NCBI GenBank assembly: GCA_910589415.1
Contig: OU342630.1
Coordinates: 24,647,867-24,711,866, forward strand
Source of the DNA: Malachius bipustulatus
Lineage: Eukaryota; Arthropoda; Insecta; Coleoptera; Melyridae
Length of the DNA: 64,000 nt
Direction of reading: 5' to 3'
The position numbers and the translations under genes were made by a program. The notes beneath the pieces were generated by a model, which was given only the letters and a program-made list of their open reading frames with translations, had not been told where the DNA came from and did not search any database. Within the stretch, counting starts at the first letter, position 1, and each line of letters opens with the position of its first letter. Positions 21,419 through 33,339 of this stretch are shown one piece after another.

Positions 21419-22737
21419 GTAAGTATTTCTTAACACCACTGTTATTAATTATTATTTATCTAAGTATACAAATAAAATATTGCTCTGGCATACCCGTCCT
21501 TTTACAATACAAATAATATGTTTACGACTTAGTTGAACATAACCTATAGCTTTGTCGCCGTAACTCTCACGCGATGCTCTACAATTTATGATATAAATAA
21601 TTATATTTGATATAATGGAGAATAAATAGCTAATCGGAAGCAACTAACAACTCGTTTTTTAGCAATAAATTTTCAATATTATTGTCTAGTTACGTGTAAT
21701 AGCCGTAAACGCTGTACTGTTATTGAATAGCTATAACATTATGACGTCACAACTATGGTGACCAATCATGGCGCGTTTATAGTCACGTGATTTTTTTTTA
21801 ATTTTATCAATTTCCAAATGTTTATAATTAATTGAAAAAAAATATTTTTTAAGTTTTTTGCATTGAATATCAAAATTATTGATAGAAAAAATTTAAAATA
21901 AATTTAAAAAAATCTTTTTTTTTTTTAAATCCCAATTCTCCATTAATTTTTTCATTAATTATTGGTGAAAGAACTTTTTGTATTTACTTTAATTTTTTAC
22001 TTTGAAAATTATGAAATTGAAACATGACATATGCAGTCACGTGACTCCATTTAAGTGTCAAATGTTAGATTTTGTGCAAAAGAATGCATCTAAAAATGTC
22101 ACAAGAATAATGTTATTTGTGTCGATATTATTACGACAGTGATTAATTGAGTAATAATAAATGTGCCTTTTGAAAGAACATAACTTTGATACAGGATGAT
22201 CAGTAACTCACGCACTGCGAATACAGCCGTTATAATTAAGCATAATCTTAAAAAAATATATTTAATTCGATGTAGCTGTCGAGTTACAGAGTTTCCCTCA
22301 TCCAAAAGTTTGAAGCTAACTAATTCAATAAGCACGATGAAAATAAGTAGATAATAGTCTCTACATTCTCTGGATCAAAAACTACATGATTTTTTTTTAT
22401 TATTCCACAAAACCTCTATTACAGAGGTTCTGAAAAAATTTAAAGTTCGGCAAACTCACCTTACAATATGAAAATTCGTTCATTGCCATGGAAATCAAAA
22501 TAATTAAAATGATAATAAAATGAAGTGCCATTGCCATTTTTATTTTCTGCAAGGCGGTTAATAAAAATATAGCACAGCGCGCGGTAAGAAAATATACTAC
22601 ATACCTACCTATTCTTAAAAAGTGAAGTTTATTACAGCATACTCCGAGTGCGCGAATTACTGATGACTTGTTATAGTGAATATGGGACATCCAGTATGAC
22701 CGACATTAATTTTAAATCGCAGATATTGTGCCCCTAT

Positions 22738-22936
22738 GAGCGTTTTCAGACCTAGACGACACGATACCGACACGACACAGGCAACTATCGGAGCATGCAA
22801 AAATGTATTATTGCAATCGACACGATACCGACACGACACAGGCAACTATCGGAGCATTTAGATTAGCACTATTTTGCATGCTCCGATAGTTGCCTGTGTC
22901 GTGTCGGTATCGTGTCGTCTAGGTCTGAAAACGCTC
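22738..22936. mobile_element. Near-perfect hairpin MITE with an internal duplication
   Basis: GAGCGTTTTCAGACCTAGAC at 22738 is perfectly inverted at 22917-22936. The stem runs about 68 bases to TGCAAAA. On the left side a segment containing GACACGATACCGACACGACA occurs twice (22763 and 22819), so the hairpin has an extra copy of part of its stem. TAT flanks both ends (22735-22737, 22937-22939). It sits in the right arm of the large palindrome and is absent from the left arm, so it is a later insertion. Confidence 0.85.
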
Positions 22937-23510
22937 TATAGGGGAATTTGTAAAATAAAATTTAAAGAAATCCATTGTTTGACCCACAGAGACTGAACTT
23001 GAATGACATGGAACAACCTGTTAATAGAAACTAAAATAAATTTTGCATTATTTAGATTAGTGTGACTCTGAAGATGGAAAAAATAATCTCCTAAATATAC
23101 CTAAGTCAATATAAAAAGGATCAAACTCTTTTAATTGTCCAAGTTTATTAAAAGTGACATAATCACCCTTGATTTTATTCAACTGTTCTTATTATGTATT
23201 TAAGTATATAACAATAGAAAAAAGTAATCTAAATGATAGATATATAGGTTTCTTATTATGTTAATATATTAAAATAACATGAGAAACTTATGAATTCAAC
23301 ATAAAGTCTTCCGAAATAATATTCCTTATTATATAGGTAAAGAAGAAACTAGTTCTGAGTCTTAATACACCGCTGGACACCTGTGATAGATTATCCTCAG
23401 TCAATATACCTAATAATAATTATGCTTTCTGATTTCACCTCTAATAAAAATGCTTCACGTCTATTAAATAGAGCAATAAAGTTTTCAAATATCCTTGCCA
23501 TCGACTACCG

Positions 23511-25289
23511 TGCGAATTTTATACACTTTGGCGAACTGCTCTGTTCGATTTTGCTGAATAGGTAAGTATTATAGTGATTACATCCTTAGTAGTTTGAGCT
23601 TGACTTGCAACATATTACAAATTGACTTGCCGCATGCTTAATTAAAGTATAGAGGTTTTAGTTCACCATACTAATCCAATTATTTTAATACTTATAACGG
23701 TTTTACTCGCTTCCTCTGAAAAGATGTTCTTAAAACCAGTTATTTCGTTAAAGAGAGCACTCAGAAAATTAACTTTCAGAAGTCATATTATACGTGGGCA
23801 GCTTTTAATCCGTTTTCTCTCACAAAAGAACAAGAGCTTGATTCTTGACGCATTTGCAGAGCAGAAAATACAAATTGAAGTTTGCAAGGATGCTACCGAG
23901 TCATATTTCTTAGATTAATTTGCTTTAATTTAACAAAAGCATCGAGTTGTACGTGTAAAGAATGTAAGGCTTCGCGAGAAATCTAGTTAGTTGAAAACAA
24001 AAGGTGACAAATAATTTGAAAACGTGTCGCCCAAGGAATTGCATGAATCAGGGAATAACTAAATTTGAGTTATGGCTTCAGTATGGAAATTTTATCCTCA
24101 TTTGCAGTGCAAATTTGATGCAGATTTTATCCTCACTACGTTGATGATTGTTGCTGTTGTTTGGGAATTAGAATTAGGCCCTTCTTAAAGCATTTTAAAC
24201 CGTAAATTGTATATAATGAAGAAAGCAGAATGATTTTAAATGAAATATTATCAGTTGTAGGATTTGTGTATTTTATCTATTAATATGACATGTAGCATGC
24301 ATGTGTTAATAAATATACATATATAGGTACCTACCTACTATAATACAAATCGTTATTAGGTGACCGACTCACGTATCAAGCTCCAGTTCAAACCGCTGGA
24401 CAAATCAAATTGGATTTCGGCATAATAATTTTAGGATACAGGCGGACGATAATTTTTTTTATTATTCCAAAATACCCTCATGGATGATAAATAAAACACT
24501 AATGTTTTAAAAAACTATGCTATATTATAATGATGGATATTATCAATGTTACATGTGTCTCGCTATGTTTAAAGTAGCATCTTAAGACATATGTAAATGA
24601 ATAAAATTATTGATATGGTAACATAGCAACAGTATGGCAACCTAAGTGATCATAAAACAAGGAACTAGATTTCAATTAATTTTAACAGAACTAACTAGAT
24701 CATAATATAATTTCTTCAAAATCTTCTTAATTCTTGATTGTCAAGAAGAAAATAAAGTAATGGAGAGCGATATGTGTCTAGCGAAATGTTTATGTTCAGT
24801 TATTACTAATACTTAATATATTATATTTATCATTGTTGCTTATGTAAATGCCTGTGGATTTCTGGAGATTCAAGAAAATTTAACTTAAATCACAATGATG
24901 AAGTAATAATTCAATTTTATTGTTCGCTATTAGATTGTGACTGCTTTCTATTAAGTGTTTGCAAAATTTGATCTTTCTGGACGTTTGAGTCTTTATAATT
25001 TAGGCAGACATAACCAGGTGGCAAAATTAATCCATAATCTATTTTATAACGGTTTTTATTTTTTTATTTATTATTATTTATTACTTTCTTTATGAGACAC
25101 CAGCACCTTACTATACATAGATACAACCCTGTCCTTGTTTTTGATCTGCGAATTATAATATTGGATCGACCAATAGTAAGTGATTGAACTGTCGATTACA
25201 ACAGACCAGACATAGTAGGTACTCATCCATAAATTTCATACATAAACTTGGTGTGATTATATTATAGCTGTCACATAACATCAAGAAGA
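23511..25289. other. No recognisable gene
   Basis: AT-rich DNA with scattered TAGGTACCTACC-type short motifs. No frame longer than about 65 codons and no inverted or tandem repeat large enough to call. Confidence 0.45.
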
Positions 25290-25535
25290 ACTGAGACAGA
25301 GAAGATAAACAAATATCAAAATCTAGCGTATGAACTGAAGAACTCCTGGAAACTTCAGCGAGTGGAAATTTTCTCCTCTGGTGCTGAATGAATAGTAGGC
25401 AGAAGTTTTGCTGCGAATATCGGTCATCTGGGTCTACGAGTTGCCATTGCCGACATTTGCCAGCATTCTACTCTTTTGCATACCTGTCACATAGTTCGTA
25501 AGTTTTTAAACTAACAAAGAAGAACGGCGTCACTC
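25290..25535 (+). pseudogene. C-terminal tail of an R4/Dong-type LINE
   Basis: The plus strand reads LAYELKNSWKLQRVEIFSSG and, after stops, IGHLGLRVAIADICQHSTLL, then HTCHIVRKFLN to about 25518. The KNxWKLxxVE and TCxIVRKFL blocks are the usual end of LINE proteins that carry a restriction-like endonuclease. In-frame stops show decay. This tail lies upstream of another copy's endonuclease region, so it belongs to a different, truncated copy. Confidence 0.65.
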
Positions 25536-25639
25536 TTGGTGGTTGCATTGGTTCTGTATCTGGCGGCAAACGATCTATGGGGAATACTAAAGTCTTTCAC
25601 CCATGCAGATAGCTTTAATATCCATCGGAAAAACGGGAT

Positions 25640-26310
25640 ATGATGAATTTCATCAGGCATTACCTACATGGCCGACATCATCACGAACGCAACCAGCTGC
25701 ATATTGATAAAAAAGCTTTAAATAGATGGTTTACATGGTTTAAATAGCAGAAGCTTTTTTTCAGAAACAGGGGCCTTTATGATGGCTATCCAAGACCAGG
25801 TTATCAGCACTAACAACTACAAGAAGTTTGTGATGAAGGACCCATCGCCCAATCTGACAAAAATTCCGGAAGTGTCAGCAAACATCAGAGACCGTTCAAC
25901 ATATAATTTCTGCTTGCATTTTGTTAGTAAATACTGATTATTTGCATAGGCACAATCAGGTGTGCAGCAGAAACTATAGCCAACAAATTCGGTCTTCTCA
26001 ATTATTATACACTGTATTACAAGTACTAAACAGAAGGTGCTCGAAAACGGCCATTTTAAACTCTACTACGATACCGTTATCACCAATACACAGGTGATGA
26101 ATAACAAACCTGACATTGTAGTGGCTGATAGAAGAGTCAACTCAGTACTTCTCATTGACGTAGCCGTACCGAACAACCACAACCATCTCAGCAAACACCA
26201 GGATAAACTAGCTAAATACACGGATCTCGCCATTGAGATTAAACAGATGTAGTACAGCAAAAATGTTGAAATTGTCCCAGTTTGCTTCGTTTTAGAGATT
26301 AACTTGAATA
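25640..26310 (+). pseudogene. R4/Dong-type LINE C-terminal region with restriction-like endonuclease
   Basis: Decayed early part: RHYLHGRHHH near 25660, a Cys/His knuckle remnant around 25860-25930, and ICIGTIRCAAETIANKFGLL near 25940-26000. The region 26037-26249 is open and contains the endonuclease core NKPDIVVADRR and VLLIDVAVPN, then KYTDLAIEIKQM. The PD...D...K arrangement is that of the restriction-like nuclease of R2/R4-group LINEs, which cuts target DNA. The RT domain is absent. No further complete ORF. Confidence 0.8.
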
Positions 26311-26391
26311 ACTCAAACAGTTAATAATCAAGTCAAACTTTATTTTGACTTTAAACTACAAAAAATCTTTTCAAATCGAGAATATGCTAAT

Positions 26392-26760
26392 ATGGCGTTT
26401 ATTTTGGGCAAATGCCGCCAAAGTGCGTTACAAGCTGCAAATCTTCATGTTGAAAGCTTTCGAAGGCATCCGAATGTAAATGTGTTTAGAAGACGAATGT
26501 TTTCTACAGGAAATCTTGTGCCATCTACAGGTCTAGACCGCGGTCGTCCTCGTCCTATTATTCTAACGCCCCAATTGGAAAATCAAGTTTTGGAACTTTT
26601 GGAAGAAGATTCCACACGAAGTACAAGAAGTATTGCAGCTGAACTAAATTGTTCACATGTAACTGTGATACAGTTCTTGTTGATGAAGGCTATCACCCTT
26701 ATCATTACACTAAGGTGCAAGCTCTGTTAGAAATGATTTCCAACTGCGGGTAAATTACTG
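26392..26760 (+). pseudogene. Mariner-like transposase N-terminal fragment (DUF4817)
   Basis: Helix-turn-helix region of the same insect transposase family as at 16.5 kb: ALQAANLHVESFRRHPN, then RRRMFSTGNLVP, RPRPIILTPQLENQVLELLE and SIAAELNCSHVTVI. A frameshift follows near 26680, then DEGYHPYHYTKVQALL, which in the family links the helix-turn-helix to the DDE/D core. The core is missing on this strand and appears instead on the opposite strand immediately downstream. Confidence 0.8.
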
Positions 26761-26782
26761 CAATTGGTTGTTGCACAAGTGG

Positions 26783-27260
26783 CTACAAGTGTCTAGAAAC
26801 CCTACACAAAACAAGAGATTTGAAGTGACCCCACAGAAAAAAGACGAGTAGGGTAAGATCTGGGGATCTTGGTGGCCATGGGGTTGGCCCATTTGGACCT
26901 TTCCACTGTCCGGGAAATTCGTCATTTAGCCAAACTCTTACTATAATAGCAAAATGAACTCGGGCTCCATCTAATTGGATCCATATATTCTGTATGGCCA
27001 TTCCTGCAGTTCATTTGTTAAAAATTCAAGAAAATTGTTTCGATTCAACCTGTATGACAGTATGACTGGTTCTGTAAGCTGCCTACCCAGAATTCCCGCC
27101 CACACGTTTACCCCAAATCGTTGTTGATGGTAATGCTCAACAGCTATATGCGGATTTTCTAAAGATTAATAGTGGTTATTGTGCTGATTGAAAAATTCAT
27201 CCCTTGAAAAATTCTCCTCATCAGTCCACAAAATATGGGACGTAATTTTTCAGTCTTCCC
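26783..27260 (-). pseudogene. Mariner-like transposase catalytic fragment, opposite strand
   Basis: Minus-strand reading from about 27245: ILWTDEENFSRDEFFNQHNN (first catalytic Asp in WTDE), HQQRFGVNVWAGILGRQLTE, LEFLTNELQEWPY, then the open frame 27001-26783 with DGARVHFAIIVRVWLNDEFP and PWPPRSPDLTLLVFFLWGHF. Stops and frameshifts occur. The head at 26392-26760 faces this fragment tail to tail, suggesting either an internal inversion or two independent fragments. Confidence 0.8.
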
Positions 27261-27297
27261 CAGCTTAAACATTATATTTAATTATTTATTTTTTTTA

Positions 27298-27519
27298 AGG
27301 GGGAGAATCGGTCTTCCCTATGTAGGTAAGACAAAGTCGCTCCACACCGGTAATATGGGTTTGGAGCCTCTTGCTCATACACCCAGCCTCAAGTATGCCA
27401 AATAAATAGTAGAAAGGACAACACGGACACCCAGAGCCTTCACCGAGAATTGAACTCAGTCCGACGGATCGGACGATCAAGCAGTTCTCGCTACTTAGCC
27501 GCGAGGCCACGCCAGGCTC
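27298..27519 (-). mobile_element. tRNA-derived SINE
   Basis: The minus strand opens with GAGCCTGGCGTGGCCTCGCG and contains a box A-like segment (TGGCCTCGCGGCTAAGTAGC, 27490-27509) and a box B-like segment (GAGTTCAATTCTC, 27445-27457), the internal RNA polymerase III promoter of a tRNA head. About 140 bases of unrelated body follow, then an A/T-rich 3' tail (27270-27297). This is a common arthropod SINE layout. The parent tRNA is not identified, and a target-site duplication is not convincing. Confidence 0.75.
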
Positions 27520-27529
27520 ATTTAATCAT

Positions 27530-30480
27530 TTTAGTCATAAATTTAAATGACAAACTCAAACTTAATTTACATTAACCTGAGGAGTTAGACACGCTAGACA
27601 ATTATGATCATAAATAATTACAAACCCTCTATTTTTTTTCTATAATTATTAAGGTAACGTGAATTTACAAGGCGTCCCCCATATACACAAAAAATATTGA
27701 CAATAAACTATCGAACTGTCAAAACAGAATCAGTAAGGTTAGAGCCATCTGACATTATATTTTTTACGAGGGGCAACACAACTCATTTAAAATAAAAAAA
27801 ATACAATACCAAATACCAGCAGCTATCGTGTTAAACGTTCACAAATTTATTGTTCAATATTTTGCTTATATCTTTTAAAATGTAGCCCTGAATTTTTTTA
27901 AATTATTTTTCCCGTAATCTACTGAGTGTCCCCTACAATGTGCTAAAGAGTTTATCCGTCATTTTCTTAACACTCTGTATATGTAGAGACTAAGGGTCGA
28001 TTGTTCAAACATAAATTGAAAATTTTCAGATAATTGCTGGTTAAAAGTGACTTTAACCTAAAGTGACTTTAAAATTTATCATGAAACCACGCGACTCGTT
28101 GTCTTTCAAGGGATAAATGAAACAATGTTCGCAATAGGCTTAAAATTCACCATATTTTGGGTAATACGAAATATAAAAAAAAATGGATTTTTGAAAGAAA
28201 TACTTTAGGATGCGTTAACGCTTTAACATAACTTCCTTATATTTATTTCACAAATAAAAAGAGATAGAAAGTTCTACTAATTTTTTAATGCGACAAATTA
28301 CGATCTATTGCCTCATATTTCATTAGATGAGACAAAGAAATATGTAATTTTCTTCAGAAAGCTTAGACATAGAATTATCTTAATATGACAAGGGTAAATG
28401 ATCCAAGTCGCCAGTATGCAGTCTTTCTGATATTTGGATTTTCTTCCTCGTTATACCGAATCCTGCCCGAGTTATAATCGCAACGGTGTAACAAGCAAAG
28501 AGGCATGAAATCGCCAGATAGGAAACCGTGCATTTTCCCGGTTTAGCTTAACCAGGCATATGAATTATGGGGCGACTTCCTGCCAAAATAGCGGAACTTA
28601 AATGTTGCATAAATAATTTCTGGCCGCCAAGCAGAACAAATTAATGAAATATAAATATATTTCTTAGGTAAGAGTGGAGAACAAAGAAGGCAAATATGAA
28701 ATGAAAAATGTTTATCTTGTTTGTTCAAGGAGGTTGCACAACGTAGAACTCAGATAGCTGTGGCGTCATAATCCTTGCCTTGCCAGAATTTGTTAGCAAA
28801 GGGTAATTTCCTAAGGCTGGGTTATTCTAATCGGTTTTATGAGCTACTTTTTTTATAAAACTCGCTTTAAATAAGTTGTTTCTAAATATATCACATAAAA
28901 AGTAGAAAATTTCAGGAAGAGTTCTGCGATTTATACGTTTTTAATAATGGTTCTTTATGATAGCATAGCCTTACACTTATTAATCACTAAACAACGCTTG
29001 GTTGCACAGAAACAATGAAATAAATAGGCTCAAGTTATACATAATTTTTTATTATTGGTAACCTGTAATGCTTAGTTGAAAAATGCATGAGCGTGTTTAA
29101 ATCCAATATTAAAACACGCACGTGTTGTAAAGTTACCCTGAGCAACATGAACCTAACCGTGGAGGCATTTGTCGGCCAACAATGCCTTATGTCAACTTTT
29201 AATTATTGCTCTAGCCGAAAGTACCAAATAAAATAACAACTGATAGATATTTGAAAATCAAAATTCAAATATTCAACAATTTATGATTTCAAAAAGTACC
29301 AATAATAAAGACTAGCGTTAAGTAGGTATTCGTGGATAATGGGTCTTAAAAACACTCGCTATTTCCAACACGACGGTGAAGCCGGAAAACTCGCGCGTGT
29401 TTTAAAGACCTCTCTAAATATTCACTCATATTTCAATATACTATTAGGATTCATATTTAAAATTTACTAGAACTATCAGTTTCAGTTACAGAAAAAAATG
29501 GAAGAAACGAATTTTTCATGAAATTGTAGAAACACCTTTCTACAATAATTAATAAAAAGTCTGATGTTGGTGGACTCAGTGTTATCTATTCTTACCTAAT
29601 AAAACGTTACTGTGTTTTATAATAAATTTTTTTTTTTTCAATAATTTTCAGTGCATAAAATTATTGGCGCCCTGCGTGGTTCGATAGTTTGTTCACCGAG
29701 AGAACAATTTCTTGAATACAAAGAAAATTTACCTAATTCGAATAAATATGGCATTTGAAATGTGAATAATATATTTTTCTTTTGTTATAACATAATATTT
29801 GTTTAAAATTTTACAACATGTCTTCTTTAATATAAGCTGATATTTTTACATTAACTCGATGGATTTTTTATTGAAAATAAACATATCTTACTATGAAAGA
29901 CAAATAAATCTGCGTGTATTTACAATAAGGTGGATTTAATTTCATAGTTTCTTGAATAATATATCATTGTTACCAGCAAAGAGCTTATAAGTTCCATAGA
30001 GAAAATGTACCGGGAGAAATATTTTAGTCAAATATATACATATTTTAAGAGCTAAGATATAGTTTTCACATGAAGTGCTTTAACGTTTCTTGAAATTAGT
30101 ACTAAGCAGCTTAAGCTTTGATCGTAAGTGAGATTGTCTTGTAGATAATACAGCATCTTTGGTGCACAGTATAGGCAAACTATTATTCTATTCCCAGAAA
30201 CCAATTAATTTTGTAAATATTTTGTGGTATTAAAGGTTTTCTTGCTCTGAACTTTTCTTTGTTACTGAATATTACTGATATGTTACTGAAAAACATATAT
30301 ATGTTAACAGGTAGGTATTTTATATGTATATTTTGTGGAAATGATATTTTTTATATAGGTAAATAAATAATTAGGTAGAAAAAAATGAATAAAAAAAATA
30401 ATATCAATAAAAATAAGACTTTGTATATTGAAATAATTGTATTTATTTTAAAATGTAAGTATAAAAAATAACAAGAAAAA
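27530..30480. other. No recognisable gene
   Basis: AT-rich sequence without a frame longer than about 62 codons. Short motifs reminiscent of transposon termini occur (AAGGCGTCCCCCATA near 27670) but lack partners. Confidence 0.45.
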
Positions 30481-31208
30481 GTGACAATATGATTTACCAA
30501 TTTGATTTTTTTTTTGGTGACTCTGTTGCACTGCTACTTGTTTCAATGTATGAAACCGGCGACTCGTGCGAATTATCTACCGGTATTAACTTGTACACTA
30601 TGTTACTTCCTGGATCAGACTTATTCTCTTCTGTGTTGTAAGTCAAGCATATAGGCTCTTGATATCTAATACAAAAAAAAAACATTAATATATACCTATT
30701 TTTAATTTTATAATTAAGAAGTAGGTAGGTATAGCTACATTTCTTAGGGCCAGTTAGGAAATGACTTTAATATATTTAAAGTCTAATTTCACCGTGGTTA
30801 CTATTTTGTTCAATAGTTTAAAATGACTATTATATAGTTAATAAAGTTATAACAAAGTGGAGAATTATTTGAGACAAGTACATTAAGTAAAAAGAAGAAT
30901 TTGGTAAATAAAGTTAAAATAGCTCTAAAATTTATTAAGAACCGGCCCTTATTTATTTAGTAAAAGATATAAGCACTTACTCAATCGAATTAACACTATT
31001 TGAGGTTTCCTTGATGTGTTCTTGAATTTTTTTTTCAGCATAAGCCGAATGCCTATTTTAGGTACCAGTTTTTCTATATACTGTGGCTCTAATACTTCAT
31101 CCAGTATATCTGGCGTTATTACTTCTTCTAAAAGAAATTAATGCAAGTTATGTTGTTTCAAAGAAAACTTACTTCATGTATACAATATGTATGGCTACAT
31201 AGACAATA

Positions 31209-31948
31209 CAGTGCTTCCCAAAAGTAACGGATAAATTCGATAAAACGGAGAGGGCTGTTTTTTTGAAAAAATAAAAAAACAGGTCGATTTTGTTTTTGAG
31301 TTGTTCAACTTTTGACATAATATTTGGGTATACAGGGTGATGCACGAAAAAGTGGTGACGTCATCGGCATTTTTTTAAATGGCAACCCTTATTTTTTATT
31401 AAATTTTTTGATACTTCATCCAATTGCCAATACGGTAATGTCATCATTTTGTAACGTTTATAAAGGAAATTTCGGAGAAAATAACTTAATTTCCACAGAT
31501 TTAATAGATTTAATTTAATTTAATTTAACAGATTCAATTTGATAGACTTAATTTAATAGACAGATCTTATAAAATTACCATGGAAACAGTAATTTTTATT
31601 TGATATTTTTTTATTTTTATCGCTAATGTTCCGATTTTCACATCACTAAAAAGTGCACAATTTCGACTCACAAGTTGTTTCTCAGAAATTTCCTTATTTA
31701 AGGTTACAAATTGATTACATTACCATACTGGCAATTAAATTAAGTATCAAAAAATGGAATAAAAAATAAGGGTTGCCATTTAAAAAAATGCCGATGACGT
31801 CACCACTTTTTCGCGCATCACCCTGTATACCCAAATATTATGTCAAAAGTTGAACAACTCAAAAACAAAATCGACCTGTTTTTTATTTTTTCAAAAAAAC
31901 AGCCCTCTCCGTTTTATCGAATTTATCCGTTACTTTTGGGAAGCACTG
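31209..31948. mobile_element. Inverted-repeat element with CAGTGCTTCCC ends
   Basis: CAGTGCTTCCCAAAAGTAAC at 31209 is inverted at 31929-31948, and about 123 bases match almost perfectly on both sides. TA flanks each end. A second pair of termini (CAGGGTGATGC, 31333-31825) lies exactly at the inner ends of these arms, suggesting a CAGGGTG-family MITE inserted at the centre, or one composite palindrome. Confidence 0.88.
31333..31825. mobile_element. Nested CAGGGTG-family MITE
   Basis: CAGGGTGATGCACGAAAAAG at 31333 is inverted at 31806-31825 with TA on both sides. Complementarity continues through GTGGTGACGTCATCGGCATT and beyond for about 115 bases. No transposase. It forms the core of the larger inverted repeat. 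Confidence 0.8.
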
Positions 31949-32545
31949 TATATATTCACTACAAAGATATATCTTGTTTCTAAATAAATTTAGATACTGA
32001 CTTGCCGGGAGATAGATTAATCTAGATGAGGTGACAGTTTTTATTTCATGAAAAGTTTGTAAATAAAAAAATCATCGATACTGAAAAACATTCTTGAAGT
32101 TAGCCTAATTTCAAGTTAGTTAACTTCTTAACTGGGAATAAATTATACCGCAACATAAGAAACAAAGTAGTTAAAACAGAATCTGAAGGATTAAAAACAA
32201 GCCAAACACAAAAACACCACTTTATTGGTAGAACTTGCCCTGGCCAAGTTTAACTGCATAGCATTTCTTCATAATTATCATTAATACCATTTTTAGTTCA
32301 AAATTTCACTATATGATATAAGATTCTTAAGTTTATTATTTAGTTGTTATCAGTTATTATTTTATACCCATAATTGATTTAAATTGTACACACATGCATA
32401 CCTAAGTTTTTTAACATAACTGTACCTAATTAAAGTACCTAGATAACATTTACTTACCTTCAAATACGGGAATCAAAGATTCAAGTCCCCGCACTTCTCA
32501 AGAAGTTGAGACATATTATTTTTTGTTGACTCACTCATTGTTGTG

Positions 32546-33339
32546 GAACTTTTCTAATACTTAATTTAAGGTACCTACTTCCGTTCAAACAAAATCTCGA
32601 TGTCTCATCTGCGGAGTTTTCTATTAAACTGCGAAGTAGATCGGCAGGACGGCTGTATTGTATAAATGTATAAATTTATTGCTATGTAACATTATATTCT
32701 ACCAAATAGGAAATGAATTTTCAGCGCAAAATATTATTTCTTTCTGCCACACAGTTCATGTAGTTTGTTACTTCGTATAATATTATAGTTTCCGGTTTTT
32801 TTAAAGTAATAATTGATCACACCTAAAATGTTTACATGACTGAAAACTTATGATTTCAAGATGATGAAAAATATATTTTCTCGTGTAAAATATGCGTAAT
32901 TTTAATCCAAGAATGACTGTATTGATGAGGAAGGTTTCAAATAACCATTGTAAAGCTGTAAAGATATAAAAATATTGTAAGGTAAGAAATGTTTCGTTGA
33001 TAATTTTCAACTAATATTTTCTTGGATTAAACGTCTATGAATCTGATATATTTACATTTATTAAATATGTTATACTGTAATCGCGCGGAGTCGAATAAAT
33101 CCTATCTTTGTGTAAAACTTTCTTGTTTCGTCGTTTCTAAGATAACGTTGTGACTGCAAAGCTAACATGTTACATACTAACAAACTGTTTCCATTCATGT
33201 TCAAATAGAGCAGTTTTCTTCTCAGGAAGAAACTGTTTTCTCGGTGTTTAATGAGCCTGTGCGTTTGATGTAGTCGAGTATTATTGTTGGTATTCTGCGT
33301 GTCTATATGGCTTGTGAGTGATATGTTAATATTTTCAAG
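32546..33339. other. No recognisable gene
   Basis: AT-rich, short frames only. A 69-codon minus-strand frame at 32801-33010 shows no domain. Confidence 0.4.

Larger units (their letters stand above)
19045..23510. mobile_element. Large imperfect palindrome (arms about 1.7 kb) enclosing a THAP exon
   Basis: Sequence from about 19045 to 20795 is the imperfect inverse of about 21725 to 23510. Paired landmarks include AAAACTTTATTGCTCTATTT (19059) with its complement near 23470, the AACAGTGAATAAAATCAAGG block (19342) with its complement near 23170, TTTAGTTTCTATT (19500/23020), CTCACCTTACAATAT (22457) with its inverse near 19902, AGTCACGTGACT-type blocks (20115/22035), and TGACGTCATAATGTTA (20782) with its inverse near 21740. 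The arms differ by substitutions and by two nested MITEs. The spacer holds a THAP-type coding remnant. Size and architecture fit a foldback or P-like DNA transposon with unusually long inverted repeats. A segmental inverted duplication is the alternative. Confidence 0.75.
30494..32538 (-). pseudogene. Broken three-exon gene with a SAM-like N-terminus
   Basis: Three minus-strand blocks are joined by good splice signals in matching phase. Exon 1: 32538-32458, starting ATG (MSESTKNN) and ending before GTAAGT. Exon 2: 31127-30981, after TTTCTTTTAG and before GTAAGT. Exon 3: 30665-30498, after a T-rich tract ending TTAG, with a possible donor (GTAAAT) at its end or a stop at 30494-30496. Exon 1 gives LLEK, then (frame-shifted) GLESLIPVFE; exon 2 gives PQYIEKLVPKIGIRL, like the SAM-like repeats of many uncharacterised insect proteins. 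Exon 3 is YQEPICLTYNTEENKSDPG and a Ser-rich tail. Frameshifts in exons 1 and 2 (the latter at an A9 run) break it. Intron 1 holds a nested MITE. No downstream exon is seen. Confidence 0.6.

Noticed and set aside
29660..29690. TTGGCGCCC string like an LTR primer-binding site
   Set aside because: No LTR pair, no gag/pol frame and no terminal dinucleotides around it.
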